This document shows, in pieces, positions 50,353 to 58,838 of a DNA stretch of 64,000 nt. The notes below the pieces were generated by a model. It was given only the letters and a program-made list of their open reading frames with translations, was not told where the DNA came from and made no database searches. Source of the DNA: JAEYOM01 sp036260935. Lineage in GTDB: Bacteria; Bacillota; Clostridia; Acetivibrionales; DTU013. Positions within the stretch are counted from its first letter, which is position 1; each line of letters begins with the position of its first letter. The stretch is from assembly GCA_036260935.1 (NCBI GenBank), contig DATALQ010000022.1, forward strand, positions 1-64,000, given 5' to 3'. A program made the translations under genes and the position numbers.

Positions 50353-51177
50353 TTACAGCACCTTCGATAAAAATTCCTTCGCCCTTGGATTCTGAGGATT
50401 TGAGAAAAATTTATCGGGAGTATTTTCCTCAAGAATCTTTCCTTCATCCATAAACAGAACTCTCGTGGCGACCTCTCTCGCAAAGCCCATTTCATGTGTC
50501 ACGATCACCATTGTCATACCTTCGTCGGCAAGCTGTTTGATAAGGTCAAGCACTTCGCCGACCATCTCAGGATCGAGCGCGGATGTGGGCTCGTCAAAAA
50601 GCATTACCTTCGGATTCATCGCAAGTGCGCGTATTATCGCTATCCTTTGCTTCTGACCTCCCGAAAGCGTCGAAGGGTATACGTTGGCCTTGTCCTCAAG
50701 GCCTATCCGTCTCAGCAGGCGGATGGCATTTTCCCTGACCTCGGCCTTGGCGGCACTCCGGGTGGTATTGATCTCATAAAGAGGCTTTTTATCGCCCCTG
50801 AAAACATTGCTTATTTTTATGAAAACATTCTTCAGCTTTTTCGCACGTAGGTCATGCAGCTTTACATGCAGCGGCGCAAGCATTATATTGCCGATAACTG
50901 TCTTGTTATTGAACAGGTTGAACTGCTGAAAAACCATCCCCATATGGCGGCGGTGAATATTTATGTCAACTTTCATGTCGGCAATATCTACGCCTTCAAA
51001 CATTATGGAGCCGCCCGTAGGATCCTCCATACAGTTGAGGCATCGCAGAAACGTACTTTTTCCGCTTCCGGAAGGGCCTACGATAGCGACCTTTTCACCC
51101 TCGTTTATGGTGATCGTGATGCCTTTGAGCACATCGAGCCTGCCATAGCTTTTTCTCAGATCAATTACGTCTATCAC
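50353..51177 (-). CDS. Polar amino acid ABC transporter ATP-binding protein (GlnQ/HisP type)
   Basis: 274 residues against ~240 usual. Walker A GPSGSGKSTFLRCLN, Q-loop HMGMVFQQFNLFNNKTV, signature LSGGQKQRIAIIRA, Walker B VMLFDEPTSALDPEMV and H-loop MVIVTHEMGFAREVA. The extra ~30 residues lie between Q-loop and signature (KLKNVFIKISNVFRGDKKPL), a basic insertion in the helical subdomain that faces the permease. Drives uptake with the two upstream gene products; overlaps the permease gene by 17 bp. Confidence 0.92.
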   Translation of the reverse strand: MIDVIDLRKSYGRLDVLKGITITINEGEKVAIVGPSGSGKSTFLRCLNCMEDPTGGSIMFEGVDIADMKVDINIHRRHMGMVFQQFNLFNNKTVIGNIMLAPLHVKLHDLRAKKLKNVFIKISNVFRGDKKPLYEINTTRSAAKAEVRENAIRLLRRIGLEDKANVYPSTLSGGQKQRIAIIRALAMNPKVMLFDEPTSALDPEMVGEVLDLIKQLADEGMTMVIVTHEMGFAREVATRVLFMDEGKILEENTPDKFFSNPQNPRAKEFLSKVL

Positions 51178-51871
51178 TTTTTCTCAGGCTCCTTTCCATG
51201 GTTTTGACCAGCATTGCGATGATCATAACGAGCACGATATAAATCAAGCCCATAACAATGTAAGGAACCATGAATTCGTAATTGTTCGTGCCTATATAGT
51301 TGAATGCCACGTATAAGTCCGCAGTACCGACGAAGCTCACCACGGAGGTCTCCTTGACCAGTGCTATCAACTCGTTACCGAGCGTCGGAAGTATGTTTTT
51401 CACCGCCTGTGGTACGACGATCTTCAACATCGTAACACTGTAGCTGAGCCCTACGGCGCGGCCCGCCTCCATCTGGCCGGGGTCGACCGACAGTATGCCG
51501 CCCCTCATTATCTCTGAAACATAGGCGCCGCTGTTCATACCGAAAACCAGGATACAAACGTTGAGCGGCGGCATTTTTATGCCCAGCAGAGGAAGTATTA
51601 CATAATATGTTACCAATAGCTGTACGACGACAGGCGAACCCCTGAACAGTCCGACATAGAAATGGCATATGCTGTCCAGAAGCCTCGGCAGCCTTTTGTA
51701 TTTAGGCAGGACCTCGATACTCGCTATTATGGTCCCTATGAGGATACCTATAGCAAGTCCTATAACAGCGATGACCAAAGTGTTTCTAAGTCCGGTCGCA
51801 ACCTTGACATAACCGTCGTTTGCATAAAAGACTTCCCAGAACACCTGCAATTTTTTACCGAAGTTTCCCAT
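51161..51871 (-). CDS. Polar amino acid ABC transporter permease (HisM/GlnP type)
   Basis: 236 residues with about five membrane segments. GLRNTLVIAVIGLAIGILIG, YVGLFRGSPVVVQLLVTYYV and the coupling loop EAGRAVGLSYSVTMLKIVVPQ (EAA motif) are characteristic. Forms the channel, probably as a homodimer since only one permease gene is present. ATG 51871 follows AAGGGAAAAATA; a longer frame to 51892 has no better site. Confidence 0.92.
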   Translation of the reverse strand: MGNFGKKLQVFWEVFYANDGYVKVATGLRNTLVIAVIGLAIGILIGTIIASIEVLPKYKRLPRLLDSICHFYVGLFRGSPVVVQLLVTYYVILPLLGIKMPPLNVCILVFGMNSGAYVSEIMRGGILSVDPGQMEAGRAVGLSYSVTMLKIVVPQAVKNILPTLGNELIALVKETSVVSFVGTADLYVAFNYIGTNNYEFMVPYIVMGLIYIVLVMIIAMLVKTMERSLRKSDRRN

Positions 51872-51935
51872 TATTTTTCCCTTTACATACAATTACCCCG
51901 CAAAATATTGCGAGGCATTGTACTATCTAAACTTG

Positions 51936-52790
51936 TCAGTTGAGTGCGTTGATTGCTTTTGCTATGCTCTGTGCAGGTGCTTCGTCGATAATTACGTAGT
52001 TGATGTTGCCGTTCAGCATATCCTGTACTGCGAGCGAACCTGACTTGTAGCCTACCGCTTTGGCCTTGTAACCATTGAAGCCCCAATCCTTGTCACCCTC
52101 TACATAGAACTGGCCGGTAGTGCCGGTTTGTACTCCTATTTTCGTGTTGCTGTCGAAGCCGTTGAGGATAGCTTCCACGTCGGCTGCGGCCTTGCAGCTG
52201 TCGAAGGTTTTATCGTTAGCCTTGACGATCAGCTTCTGTGCAGCGTCATAATATTTATCCGAAAACGCAACGTATTCTTTTCTGTCTTCCTTTATCGTAA
52301 GTCCGGCCATGGCTATGTCAGCCTTGCTCTGACCTACCGAGAGGCAGACTGCGTCGAAGTCCATGTTGCTGATGACAAGCTCTTTGCCGAGATATTTAGC
52401 AAGCGCATCGGCTATTTCCATGTCTATGCCGTAATACTTGTCGCCTTTCATGTATTCGAAGGGTTCGAAACCCGCATTCGTAGCTACTACAAGCTGGTCC
52501 TTGGATTCGTCGGGCGCTGCGGAAGCGACAGCCTCCGGCGTTCCGTCGCCGAAATATTTGTTGCATATCTTATCGAAGGTTCCGTCCGACTTTATCTTCT
52601 TTATGAATTCATTTACTTTAGTAAGCAGCTCAGGCTGGTTTTTATCAACCCCGAAAGCGTATTCCTCCTGCGTAAGCGGTATATTTATTACCTTAACTCC
52701 GCTTGAATTCGACGAGGTGCAGCCTGTCAGTGCAAAAGCGCTTATGGCCAGCATTGTTAAAGCAACCAATAATGCAATCGATTTTTTCAT
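51936..52790 (-). CDS. Amino acid ABC transporter substrate-binding lipoprotein
   Basis: 284 residues. Signal peptide with lipobox ALTGC (about 20-24). The two lobes of a family 3 solute-binding protein are seen (VVATNAGFEPFEYMKGDKYY, GIDMEIADALAKYLGKELVI, DIAMAGLTIKEDRKEYVAFS, IGVQTGTTGQFYVEG). An insertion near the N-terminus (EEYAFGVDKNQPELLTKVNE, FDKICNKYFGDGTPEAV) resembles a piece of the same fold's C-terminal helix, so the N-terminal ~60 residues may be a partial duplication. The ligand is probably a polar amino acid. First gene of the operon. Confidence 0.9.
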   Translation of the reverse strand: MKKSIALLVALTMLAISAFALTGCTSSNSSGVKVINIPLTQEEYAFGVDKNQPELLTKVNEFIKKIKSDGTFDKICNKYFGDGTPEAVASAAPDESKDQLVVATNAGFEPFEYMKGDKYYGIDMEIADALAKYLGKELVISNMDFDAVCLSVGQSKADIAMAGLTIKEDRKEYVAFSDKYYDAAQKLIVKANDKTFDSCKAAADVEAILNGFDSNTKIGVQTGTTGQFYVEGDKDWGFNGYKAKAVGYKSGSLAVQDMLNGNINYVIIDEAPAQSIAKAINALN

Positions 52791-53140
52791 GATGATTTCT
52801 CCTTAAATATGTTTTAAAATATGTTTCAAAATCCGAATAGATATGCACTGTACGCGTCTTTTTTTGTATAAATATAAGGTATCTCATAATAATATATTTG
52901 TCAACCTTTTAACTATGCATAAATAAGAGGAAAAAGCGTAAAATTTTCTTTTTCCCACAGCAAGAATCGTTAACTTTTTTTATGCAATTTTGCTTAGGTA
53001 TATACCAGTGTATCCTATTAGTTCAATTTAAGCTTGCAGTGTGATAATATACAGTATAGATTATTGTTAATAAAACACGAAAATAGAAGTATTTATAACT
53101 ATAAAGCTAATTACAATCAAGATCGAAAGGAAGTTTTTCA
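52791..53140. promoter_or_regulatory. Divergent intergenic region
   Basis: Holds the promoters of the amino acid ABC operon (minus) and the cupin regulator (plus). On the minus strand TTGACA at 52904-52899 is a perfect -35 box, but the -10 at 17 bp (TACCTT) is weak and TATATT lies 22 bp away. An inverted repeat GGAAAAAG/CTTTTTCC spans 52929-52955. No riboswitch pattern is recognised. Confidence 0.45.
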
Positions 53141-53692
53141 ATGTCAAATCAGGTCAAGCAGATAGCATCAAGGATTAAGGATCTCCGTGAAATTGCTGGA
53201 ATGTCCGAGGAGTCCCTTGCAGCGGAACTGGGCGTGACTGCCGATACCTACAGGGAATACGAAGGCGGCAATACGGACATACCGATCGGTTTTCTTTACG
53301 AGGTTGCAAACAGATTCGGCGTGGAACTGACGGCCGTGCTTACGGGCGAAGGTCCCAGGCTGCATACTTACTGCCTGGTGAGGAAGGAAAAGGGCGTCAG
53401 CGTGGACAGGAGAAACCCCTACAAGTACCAGAGCCTCGCATACAACTTCATACACAAGAAGGCGGAGCCGTTTCTCGTGACAGTCGAGCCGGGCACTGAC
53501 GACGCAGTACACTTCAACTCCCATCCCGGTCAGGAATTCAATTATGTGATGGAAGGCACTCTGATGATATATATAGACGGACACTCACTGACGCTGAACG
53601 AGGGGGATTCCCTGTATTTCGATTCCAGCTGCAGCCACGGCATGAAGGCTCTCGGAGGCAAGACTGCAAAGTTTCTGGCGATCATATTCTAA
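53141..53692 (+). CDS. XRE-type regulator with cupin domain
   Basis: 183 residues. Helix-turn-helix at about 8-62 (RIKDLREIAGMSEESLAAEL, VTADTYREYEGG), then a C-terminal cupin (VEPGTDDAVHFNSHPGQEFN, YVMEGTLMIYIDGHSLTLNE, GDSLYFDSSCSHGMKAL) that binds a small ligand and perhaps a metal. It lies 48 bp before the acyl-CoA synthetase gene, a pairing common in anaerobes, so it likely controls that gene in response to a carboxylic acid or its CoA ester. AAAGGAAG precedes the ATG. Confidence 0.9.
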   Translation: MSNQVKQIASRIKDLREIAGMSEESLAAELGVTADTYREYEGGNTDIPIGFLYEVANRFGVELTAVLTGEGPRLHTYCLVRKEKGVSVDRRNPYKYQSLAYNFIHKKAEPFLVTVEPGTDDAVHFNSHPGQEFNYVMEGTLMIYIDGHSLTLNEGDSLYFDSSCSHGMKALGGKTAKFLAIIF

Positions 53693-53740
53693 ATAAGCAG
53701 TATCAGTACTTTGACCATATTGAGAATTGAGGTAATAGCA

Positions 53741-55402
53741 ATGTTGAGCAATTATTTATCGAAGGAAGAATTTAATAGTTACGATGATTTCTATGGCAAT
53801 TTCAAGATCTCGGTCCCGGGAGACTTCAATTTCGCTTACGACGTAGTGGACAAGCTGGCCGGAAAGAACCCTGGAAAAACTGCAATGGTATGGTGCAATG
53901 ACCAGGGCGATGAAAAGATTATCAGCTTTGAAGATATGAAATATTACAGCAGTAAGACCGCCAATTTCTTCAGGTCCCTTGGAATCAAAAAGGGCGACAG
54001 GGTCATGCTTATTCTAAAGAGACGCTTTGAATTCTGGTATGCCCTGCTTGCGCTCCACAGAATAGGAGCGATAGCCATTCCGGCAACCCATCTGCTCACC
54101 TCGAAGGATATAATCTACAGGTGTAATTCCGCAGGCATAAAAATGATAGTATCCGTTACAGAACCCGAGGTAACCGCGCATATCGACGGCTCCAGGAGCA
54201 AATCCCCGACGCTTGAATATGTAGTCGGCGTAAATGGGAAGGTGGACGGGTGGTATGATTTCGATTCTGAAATCGAAAAAGCCTCCCCTGATTTCGCAAG
54301 ACCTACGGGAAACGAAGCTACAAGGAACGACGACGTAATGCTCCTTTACTTTACATCCGGTACGTCAGGCATGCCCAAAATGGTGCTGCACGATTTCACT
54401 TACCCTCTCGGTCATATCCATACTGCGAAATATTGGCAGTGCGTTCAGGAAAACGGACTGCACCTGACGGTTTCCGATACGGGCTGGATGAAGTCGATGT
54501 GGGGCAAGATATATGGGCAATGGCTCTGCGGCAGCGCGGTCTTTACGTACGATCATGAAAAGTTCAACCCGAAGGACCTGCTCGAGATCATGATTAAACA
54601 CAAGGTCACAACCTTCTGCGCTCCGCCTACCATATACAGGTTTTTGATAAAGGAAGACCTCACAAAATATGACCTGAGCTGCCTTAAGCACTGCGCGATC
54701 GCAGGCGAGCCGCTCAATCCCGAAGTATACAACCAGTTTCTAAAGGCAACAGGCCTCAAAATGGCTGAAGGCTACGGCCAGACAGAATTGACGCTGGCAG
54801 TGGGCAACTTCCCGTGGATGGAGCCGAAGCCGGGTTCCATGGGCAAACCCGCGCCGGGCTACAATGTCGATGTAGTGGATGAAAACGGCAATTCCTGCGA
54901 AGTCGGAGAAGAAGGACAGATAGTAATCCGGACAGATAATGGCAAGCCTTTGGGGATGTTCTCGGGTTATTATAATGATGAAGAAATGAAAAAACAGGTA
55001 TGGCATGACAACATATACTTTACCGGCGACATGGCATGGCGCGATGAAGACGGCTATCTCTGGTTCGTAGGCAGGGCTGACGACGTTATAAAGAGCTCTG
55101 GCTACAGAATAGGCCCTTTTGAAGTGGAGAGCGCGCTAATCGAGCATCCTGCCGTACTTGAATGCGCAATAACGGCCGTGCCCGATCCGATAAGAGGGCA
55201 GATAGTCAAGGCTTCAGTAATACTGGCCAAGGGCTATACGGGCAGCGACGAGCTTGTGAAGGAGCTGCAGGACCACGTTAAGCGCGTGACGGCTCCCTAC
55301 AAGTATCCGAGGGTCATAGAATTCGTGACCGAACTGCCGAAGACCATCAGCGGGAAGATTCGCAGGGTCGAGATAAGACAGAACGACACTGACAATAAAT
55401 AA
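53741..55402 (+). CDS. AMP-forming acyl-CoA synthetase (acetyl/medium-chain type)
   Basis: 553 residues from ATG 53741 (GAGGT 7 nt upstream; the frame extends ten codons further to a TTG). ANL motifs: LLYFTSGTSGMPKMVLHD, EGYGQTELTLAVGNFP, FTGDMAWRDEDGYLWFVGRA, DDVIKSSGYRIGPFEVES and PKTISGKIRRVEIR with the catalytic Lys. DTGWMKSMWGKIYGQWLCG is typical of the acetyl- to medium-chain group. Makes acyl-CoA from a free acid, ATP and CoA. Operonic with the cupin regulator. Confidence 0.9.
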   Translation: MLSNYLSKEEFNSYDDFYGNFKISVPGDFNFAYDVVDKLAGKNPGKTAMVWCNDQGDEKIISFEDMKYYSSKTANFFRSLGIKKGDRVMLILKRRFEFWYALLALHRIGAIAIPATHLLTSKDIIYRCNSAGIKMIVSVTEPEVTAHIDGSRSKSPTLEYVVGVNGKVDGWYDFDSEIEKASPDFARPTGNEATRNDDVMLLYFTSGTSGMPKMVLHDFTYPLGHIHTAKYWQCVQENGLHLTVSDTGWMKSMWGKIYGQWLCGSAVFTYDHEKFNPKDLLEIMIKHKVTTFCAPPTIYRFLIKEDLTKYDLSCLKHCAIAGEPLNPEVYNQFLKATGLKMAEGYGQTELTLAVGNFPWMEPKPGSMGKPAPGYNVDVVDENGNSCEVGEEGQIVIRTDNGKPLGMFSGYYNDEEMKKQVWHDNIYFTGDMAWRDEDGYLWFVGRADDVIKSSGYRIGPFEVESALIEHPAVLECAITAVPDPIRGQIVKASVILAKGYTGSDELVKELQDHVKRVTAPYKYPRVIEFVTELPKTISGKIRRVEIRQNDTDNK

Positions 55403-55420
55403 AGTCAGCCACAAGTAGAA

Positions 55421-55447
55421 ATAGCCGCTTATACGGCTATTTTTTTT
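55421..55447 (+). terminator. Bidirectional terminator between convergent genes
   Basis: ATAGCCG-cttata-CGGCTAT, perfect 7-bp stem, followed by seven T. The convergent CPBP gene ends three bp beyond. Confidence 0.85.
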
Positions 55448-55449
55448 AT

Positions 55450-56160
55450 TTATATGCTCAATACCAGTTCGATCAGATTGACGCCTGCATGCACCAACAT
55501 GACAGGATACAGCGAACTTGTCTTTTCATACAGCCGGCTCATGAACATTCCGAACACAAAGGTACTTAAGGCCCAGATGCATGAAGCGACAAACGGAACG
55601 TCGGGCCAGAGGAAAAACAAATGGGTCATGTGCCTTATACCGAAAAAGCCTGCGGATACAAGCGCAGATACTTTAAAGCTGTTGCATTTTCGCAGCGTTT
55701 CCTGTATATATCCACGGTAAAACAGCTCCTCGCCGATCGGCGCCCATATCAATACAAACAGGGCATACAGCAGCATCGCCATATCCTGCGTTATGTTGAA
55801 TTTGACCGCAGCCTTTTCTGCAAGTGCAATCAGCGCCGCATTCAGCGAGTAGAAAGTATCGCCCCCCAGCCCCAGGGCAGCCAGTATCCACTCGTACAAC
55901 CACGAGAAAATCCCCTGATCCACAGCTAATGCTATGACAAATATGCAAAGGGTAAGCTTCCAGCCGGATCGCATCACATCCCGGAAAGCTCCGAATCTAT
56001 ATGATTTTAAGACTATTGGTATTACTAATGCCAGCAAGGCATAGATAATGAAATATGGAGCCCACGGCGGGAAGACGCTTTCAGCCAGGACGATCATTGT
56101 CAATACCGCTCCGGCTGCAATACAGCCTATACGGGACAGTAACCATGCTTTTAGTCTCAC
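55450..56160 (-). CDS. CPBP family intramembrane metalloprotease
   Basis: 236 residues, about seven membrane segments. Motif 1 is APIGEELFYRGYIQ (EExxxR), motif 2 is FFGIRHMTHL (FxxxH) and motif 3 lies in MLVHAGVNLIELV; these are the zinc/glutamate active-site elements of CAAX protease/Rce1 homologues. Bacterial members cleave or modify membrane-near substrates such as bacteriocin precursors or anti-sigma factors; no partner is visible here. Starts at a GTG preceded by GGGGGTGG. Confidence 0.85.
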   Translation of the reverse strand: MRLKAWLLSRIGCIAAGAVLTMIVLAESVFPPWAPYFIIYALLALVIPIVLKSYRFGAFRDVMRSGWKLTLCIFVIALAVDQGIFSWLYEWILAALGLGGDTFYSLNAALIALAEKAAVKFNITQDMAMLLYALFVLIWAPIGEELFYRGYIQETLRKCNSFKVSALVSAGFFGIRHMTHLFFLWPDVPFVASCIWALSTFVFGMFMSRLYEKTSSLYPVMLVHAGVNLIELVLSI

Positions 56161-56238
56161 TGTTTTACCACCCCCTGCACACTCTATATTGTTATGTTAC
56201 TATATCCAGCCATTATCTGTAAATAGCCATCCTTCATT

Positions 56239-57171
56239 CTATGATCTGTACTTTTTAGCCAGCATGCAGTACAAAGTGATCCATTTATTCGGTTCTCCTT
56301 TTTTACCGACCTTCCAGGGACACTGTGCAGGCGTCCAGTCAAGGATATACCTGCCCAGTTCGTCTCTTTTTTTGTCCATGGCGTCCCACGCGGCGTCCAG
56401 CCTCTCGTCCCTGCCGTAACCCATTTTGGCAAGCGCATACAGGATTTCCCACGAATTTGTGCGCCAGGTTATGGGGAATGAATTACGTTCCATATCATAA
56501 TTAACGATCCTCCCCCTGTCACGGCTGCGATAAATACCGTTCCTGTTGAGAAAATAGCCTGTTAGCTGCCTGCACCTTTCATGCTCCCAGTATTCCGGGA
56601 GTTCGGATAATGCAAGAAGCGCCTTAACCGAGCCTCGGATACAGCTTTTTGGCGGTTTCCCCCTTCCTTTCTCATGGAAGTCGCATAAATAACCCCCGTC
56701 GGGTCTTGCCGTATCAAGCATCATATCGATCGCTTTCCGTACTCTTTTGTCATCCCGGTATCCAAGCAATATGAAAGTACGGATATTATAACCGTACAGG
56801 CAGGATAAATGGCTGTACCAATCGCCGTCGTCCTTCTGCAATCCAAGATATCTTGAGGCTGCCTTTTCTATCAGCGGGTTACTCCGGTCCAAGCCCAGTT
56901 CAGCACAATAAGCCAGACAGAAATGTGTCGAACCGAAGCTGCCGTATACGACATCCTGTCCTGTTACCTCTCCCGTTGCCGGATTCCTCTGAAGCCAGTA
57001 TCCATCGGGATGCATCGAGTTCAGCAACGCTTTGACAGGTCCGGACTCATAAAGCTGCTGCCTGGCCTCCTGTACTTCCGCATCCGCTTGATCCCTGCCG
57101 ATCAATTCCACAAGGGTCCTGTACCTGACCGACGGATCCGCCGGTTCTAGAAGCCATGTCATAGCGTCCAT
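56239..57171 (-). CDS. Alpha/alpha-toroid (prenyltransferase/squalene-oxidase-like repeat) protein
   Basis: 310 residues from ATG 57171 (AGAGGA 8 nt upstream). Repeated helical pairs with DGYW, DDGDWYSHLSCLYGYN, RPDGGYLCDFHEKG and TWRTNSWEILYALAKMGYG are the QW-like motifs of terpenoid-cyclase/prenyltransferase toroids. The DxDD or DDxDD catalytic acids of true cyclases are not visible, so enzymatic activity is doubtful. It lies last in a minus-strand series after WYL and GyrI-like genes. Often annotated as a nitrogen-fixation-like or hypothetical protein; function unknown. Confidence 0.7.
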   Translation of the reverse strand: MDAMTWLLEPADPSVRYRTLVELIGRDQADAEVQEARQQLYESGPVKALLNSMHPDGYWLQRNPATGEVTGQDVVYGSFGSTHFCLAYCAELGLDRSNPLIEKAASRYLGLQKDDGDWYSHLSCLYGYNIRTFILLGYRDDKRVRKAIDMMLDTARPDGGYLCDFHEKGRGKPPKSCIRGSVKALLALSELPEYWEHERCRQLTGYFLNRNGIYRSRDRGRIVNYDMERNSFPITWRTNSWEILYALAKMGYGRDERLDAAWDAMDKKRDELGRYILDWTPAQCPWKVGKKGEPNKWITLYCMLAKKYRS

Positions 57172-57199
57172 TATGATCATCCTCTCCGATAAATGAAGG

Positions 57200-57228
57200 T
57201 GGGACAAGGGGACAGGGACCTTGTCCCA
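57200..57228. repeat. Palindromic repeat (GGGACAAGG type)
   Basis: TGGGACAAGG (57200-57209) is mirrored by CCTTGTCCCA (57219-57228), a perfect 10-bp inverted repeat. Similar GGGACAGGG/TGTCCC palindromes recur in intergenic spaces of many Clostridia, so this may be one copy of a dispersed repeat. A C-rich stretch follows to 57272. Confidence 0.55.
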
Positions 57229-57285
57229 TTCTCTGAAAATGGAACTTCACCCCTGCCCCTCTGCCCCACTGCGTTCTTCCCCTCT

Positions 57286-57744
57286 TTATTTGAGCAGAAA
57301 TACTACTTTTGTCAAAAGCTCGCTCTCCGGTACTTCCATCGGAGAGTTGTAATAGAACTCGTACACGACCCCTGTCGGCTCGTGACCGTTTTCACCAAGC
57401 CATGCGTTCAAGGCATTGTATACGGGCTCCATCTGTGAATACGGCCCCTTGTACATGCAGGACGCCTGTTTGCCCGCCGGTACGCTGCCCGCCTGGACAA
57501 TGCCTTTCCCTGAGATTGGCTTTGCAACAGGGAAGCCCATTTCCACATCGAGATTCTCCATATCCATGTTGTAATACGCTGCAAAAGCGGGACCTGCGGC
57601 ATTTTCACCGATCTCCGCAAGATACTGCATTACAGCTCCGAATGCTTTGCCGATTTCCTGCGGCAGGTTGCCCACCGCTGTCCTTGTACGAATGGAAAGT
57701 ACGGGTTGTTCCTTTTGGTTCGTCAGTTCGAAATCATAACTCAT
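57286..57744 (-). CDS. GyrI-like small-molecule-binding protein
   Basis: 152 residues from ATG 57744 (AGGAGGCATATT upstream; a few in-frame codons before it are not used). A stand-alone GyrI/AraC effector-binding domain: VLSIRTRTAVGNLPQEIGKA, AFAAYYNMDMENLDVEMGFP, VPAGKQASCMYKGPYSQMEP and a C-terminal PTGVVYEFYYNSP. Such SOUL/BRE-type folds bind small hydrophobic molecules or hydrolyse them. 52 bp downstream of the WYL regulator gene. Confidence 0.85.
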   Translation of the reverse strand: MSYDFELTNQKEQPVLSIRTRTAVGNLPQEIGKAFGAVMQYLAEIGENAAGPAFAAYYNMDMENLDVEMGFPVAKPISGKGIVQAGSVPAGKQASCMYKGPYSQMEPVYNALNAWLGENGHEPTGVVYEFYYNSPMEVPESELLTKVVFLLK

Positions 57745-57795
57745 AATATGCCTCCTCAAGCTTTTTCCCTGATTATAGCATCAGTAACATGACGC

Positions 57796-58743
57796 CTATA
57801 TGTCATGTTGCAAGGCATATTTTTCATATATCTTTTTTGCTATTTCTGAAAGTGTGATACGTATTTGTGGAGGGCTAACAACCTCGAGCTCATTCCCGAA
57901 GCTTAAAAGGAAACCATACAGCCAGTTGTTTTCCGGCAGTTCCGTTCTGACCCTTATCCTGCCGTCATCGCATTTCTCAGCACCCTCGCCGAACCATTCC
58001 ACGACGATATTTTCCATATGCCTTGAAAACAGCAGCTCAAGCGGTATCAGACTGCCAAACTTCTCCCATTCACGATCCTCTGGTACGAAGCCAGGCGACG
58101 CTTCCCTGGGGTTGAAGGTTTTTTCGCCGAGGGCAAGCGCTTTCATCCTGGAGATTCTAAAATACCTGAAATCCTCCCTTATGCTGCACCAGGCATACAG
58201 GTACCATTTCTGCGATTTGAGCAGCAGCGTGTATGGCTCGACCCTTCGTTCAGTGGTGTTCCCCTCGGAATCCATATATACGAATTCGATTTCACGGTTT
58301 ATCTCTATAGCCTTCCTTATCAAGGCCAGTTTTTCTTTTGCATCGGCATTTTCACGCCACGGTGACAGATCTATTACGAACTGATTCAGCTTCGTGTTGA
58401 GTAATTCGAGCTGATTTGACGGCAGGGCATTCTTCAGCTTTTCCATCAGTACCTCGTGGCTTTTGCCCGTTATGGCCCCGTCTATACCTTTCAAGGTAGT
58501 GATGACTGCAGCCATTTCATCACCTGTCAGCACGCTTTTATCGAGGCGGTAGCCTTCGGCGATGCCTATCCCGCCATTCGTGCCCTGGTAGGTAACTATA
58601 GGTATGCCTGCAAGGTTGATCGCGTCGACATCGCGAAGGATCGTTCGGACGGAAACGTCGAATTTCTCCGCAAGCTCCTTCGCCTGTACCCTTTCTTTTC
58701 TAAGCAGTATGACGAGAATGGCCACAAGTCTGTCTATCTTCAA
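57796..58743 (-). CDS. YafY-type HTH and WYL domain regulator
   Basis: 315 residues. N-terminal winged HTH (DRLVAILVILLRKERVQAKE, DVSVRTILRDVDAINLAGIP), then a WYL domain (REIEFVYMDSEGNTTERRVE, PYTLLLKSQKWYLYAWCSIR, FRYFRISRM) and a WCX C-terminal part (NIVVEWFGEGAEKC). Probably senses a ligand through WYL and controls the GyrI-like gene that follows. A common pairing in Firmicutes. Confidence 0.9.
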   Translation of the reverse strand: MKIDRLVAILVILLRKERVQAKELAEKFDVSVRTILRDVDAINLAGIPIVTYQGTNGGIGIAEGYRLDKSVLTGDEMAAVITTLKGIDGAITGKSHEVLMEKLKNALPSNQLELLNTKLNQFVIDLSPWRENADAKEKLALIRKAIEINREIEFVYMDSEGNTTERRVEPYTLLLKSQKWYLYAWCSIREDFRYFRISRMKALALGEKTFNPREASPGFVPEDREWEKFGSLIPLELLFSRHMENIVVEWFGEGAEKCDDGRIRVRTELPENNWLYGFLLSFGNELEVVSPPQIRITLSEIAKKIYEKYALQHDI

Positions 58744-58838
58744 AACATCACCGCCCGTGTATATTTCATGGCCGGATTTTCGGCTACACCGGCACCCCGC
58801 AATATAATGATAACATAAATGTGAAACCTTTCCACCAG

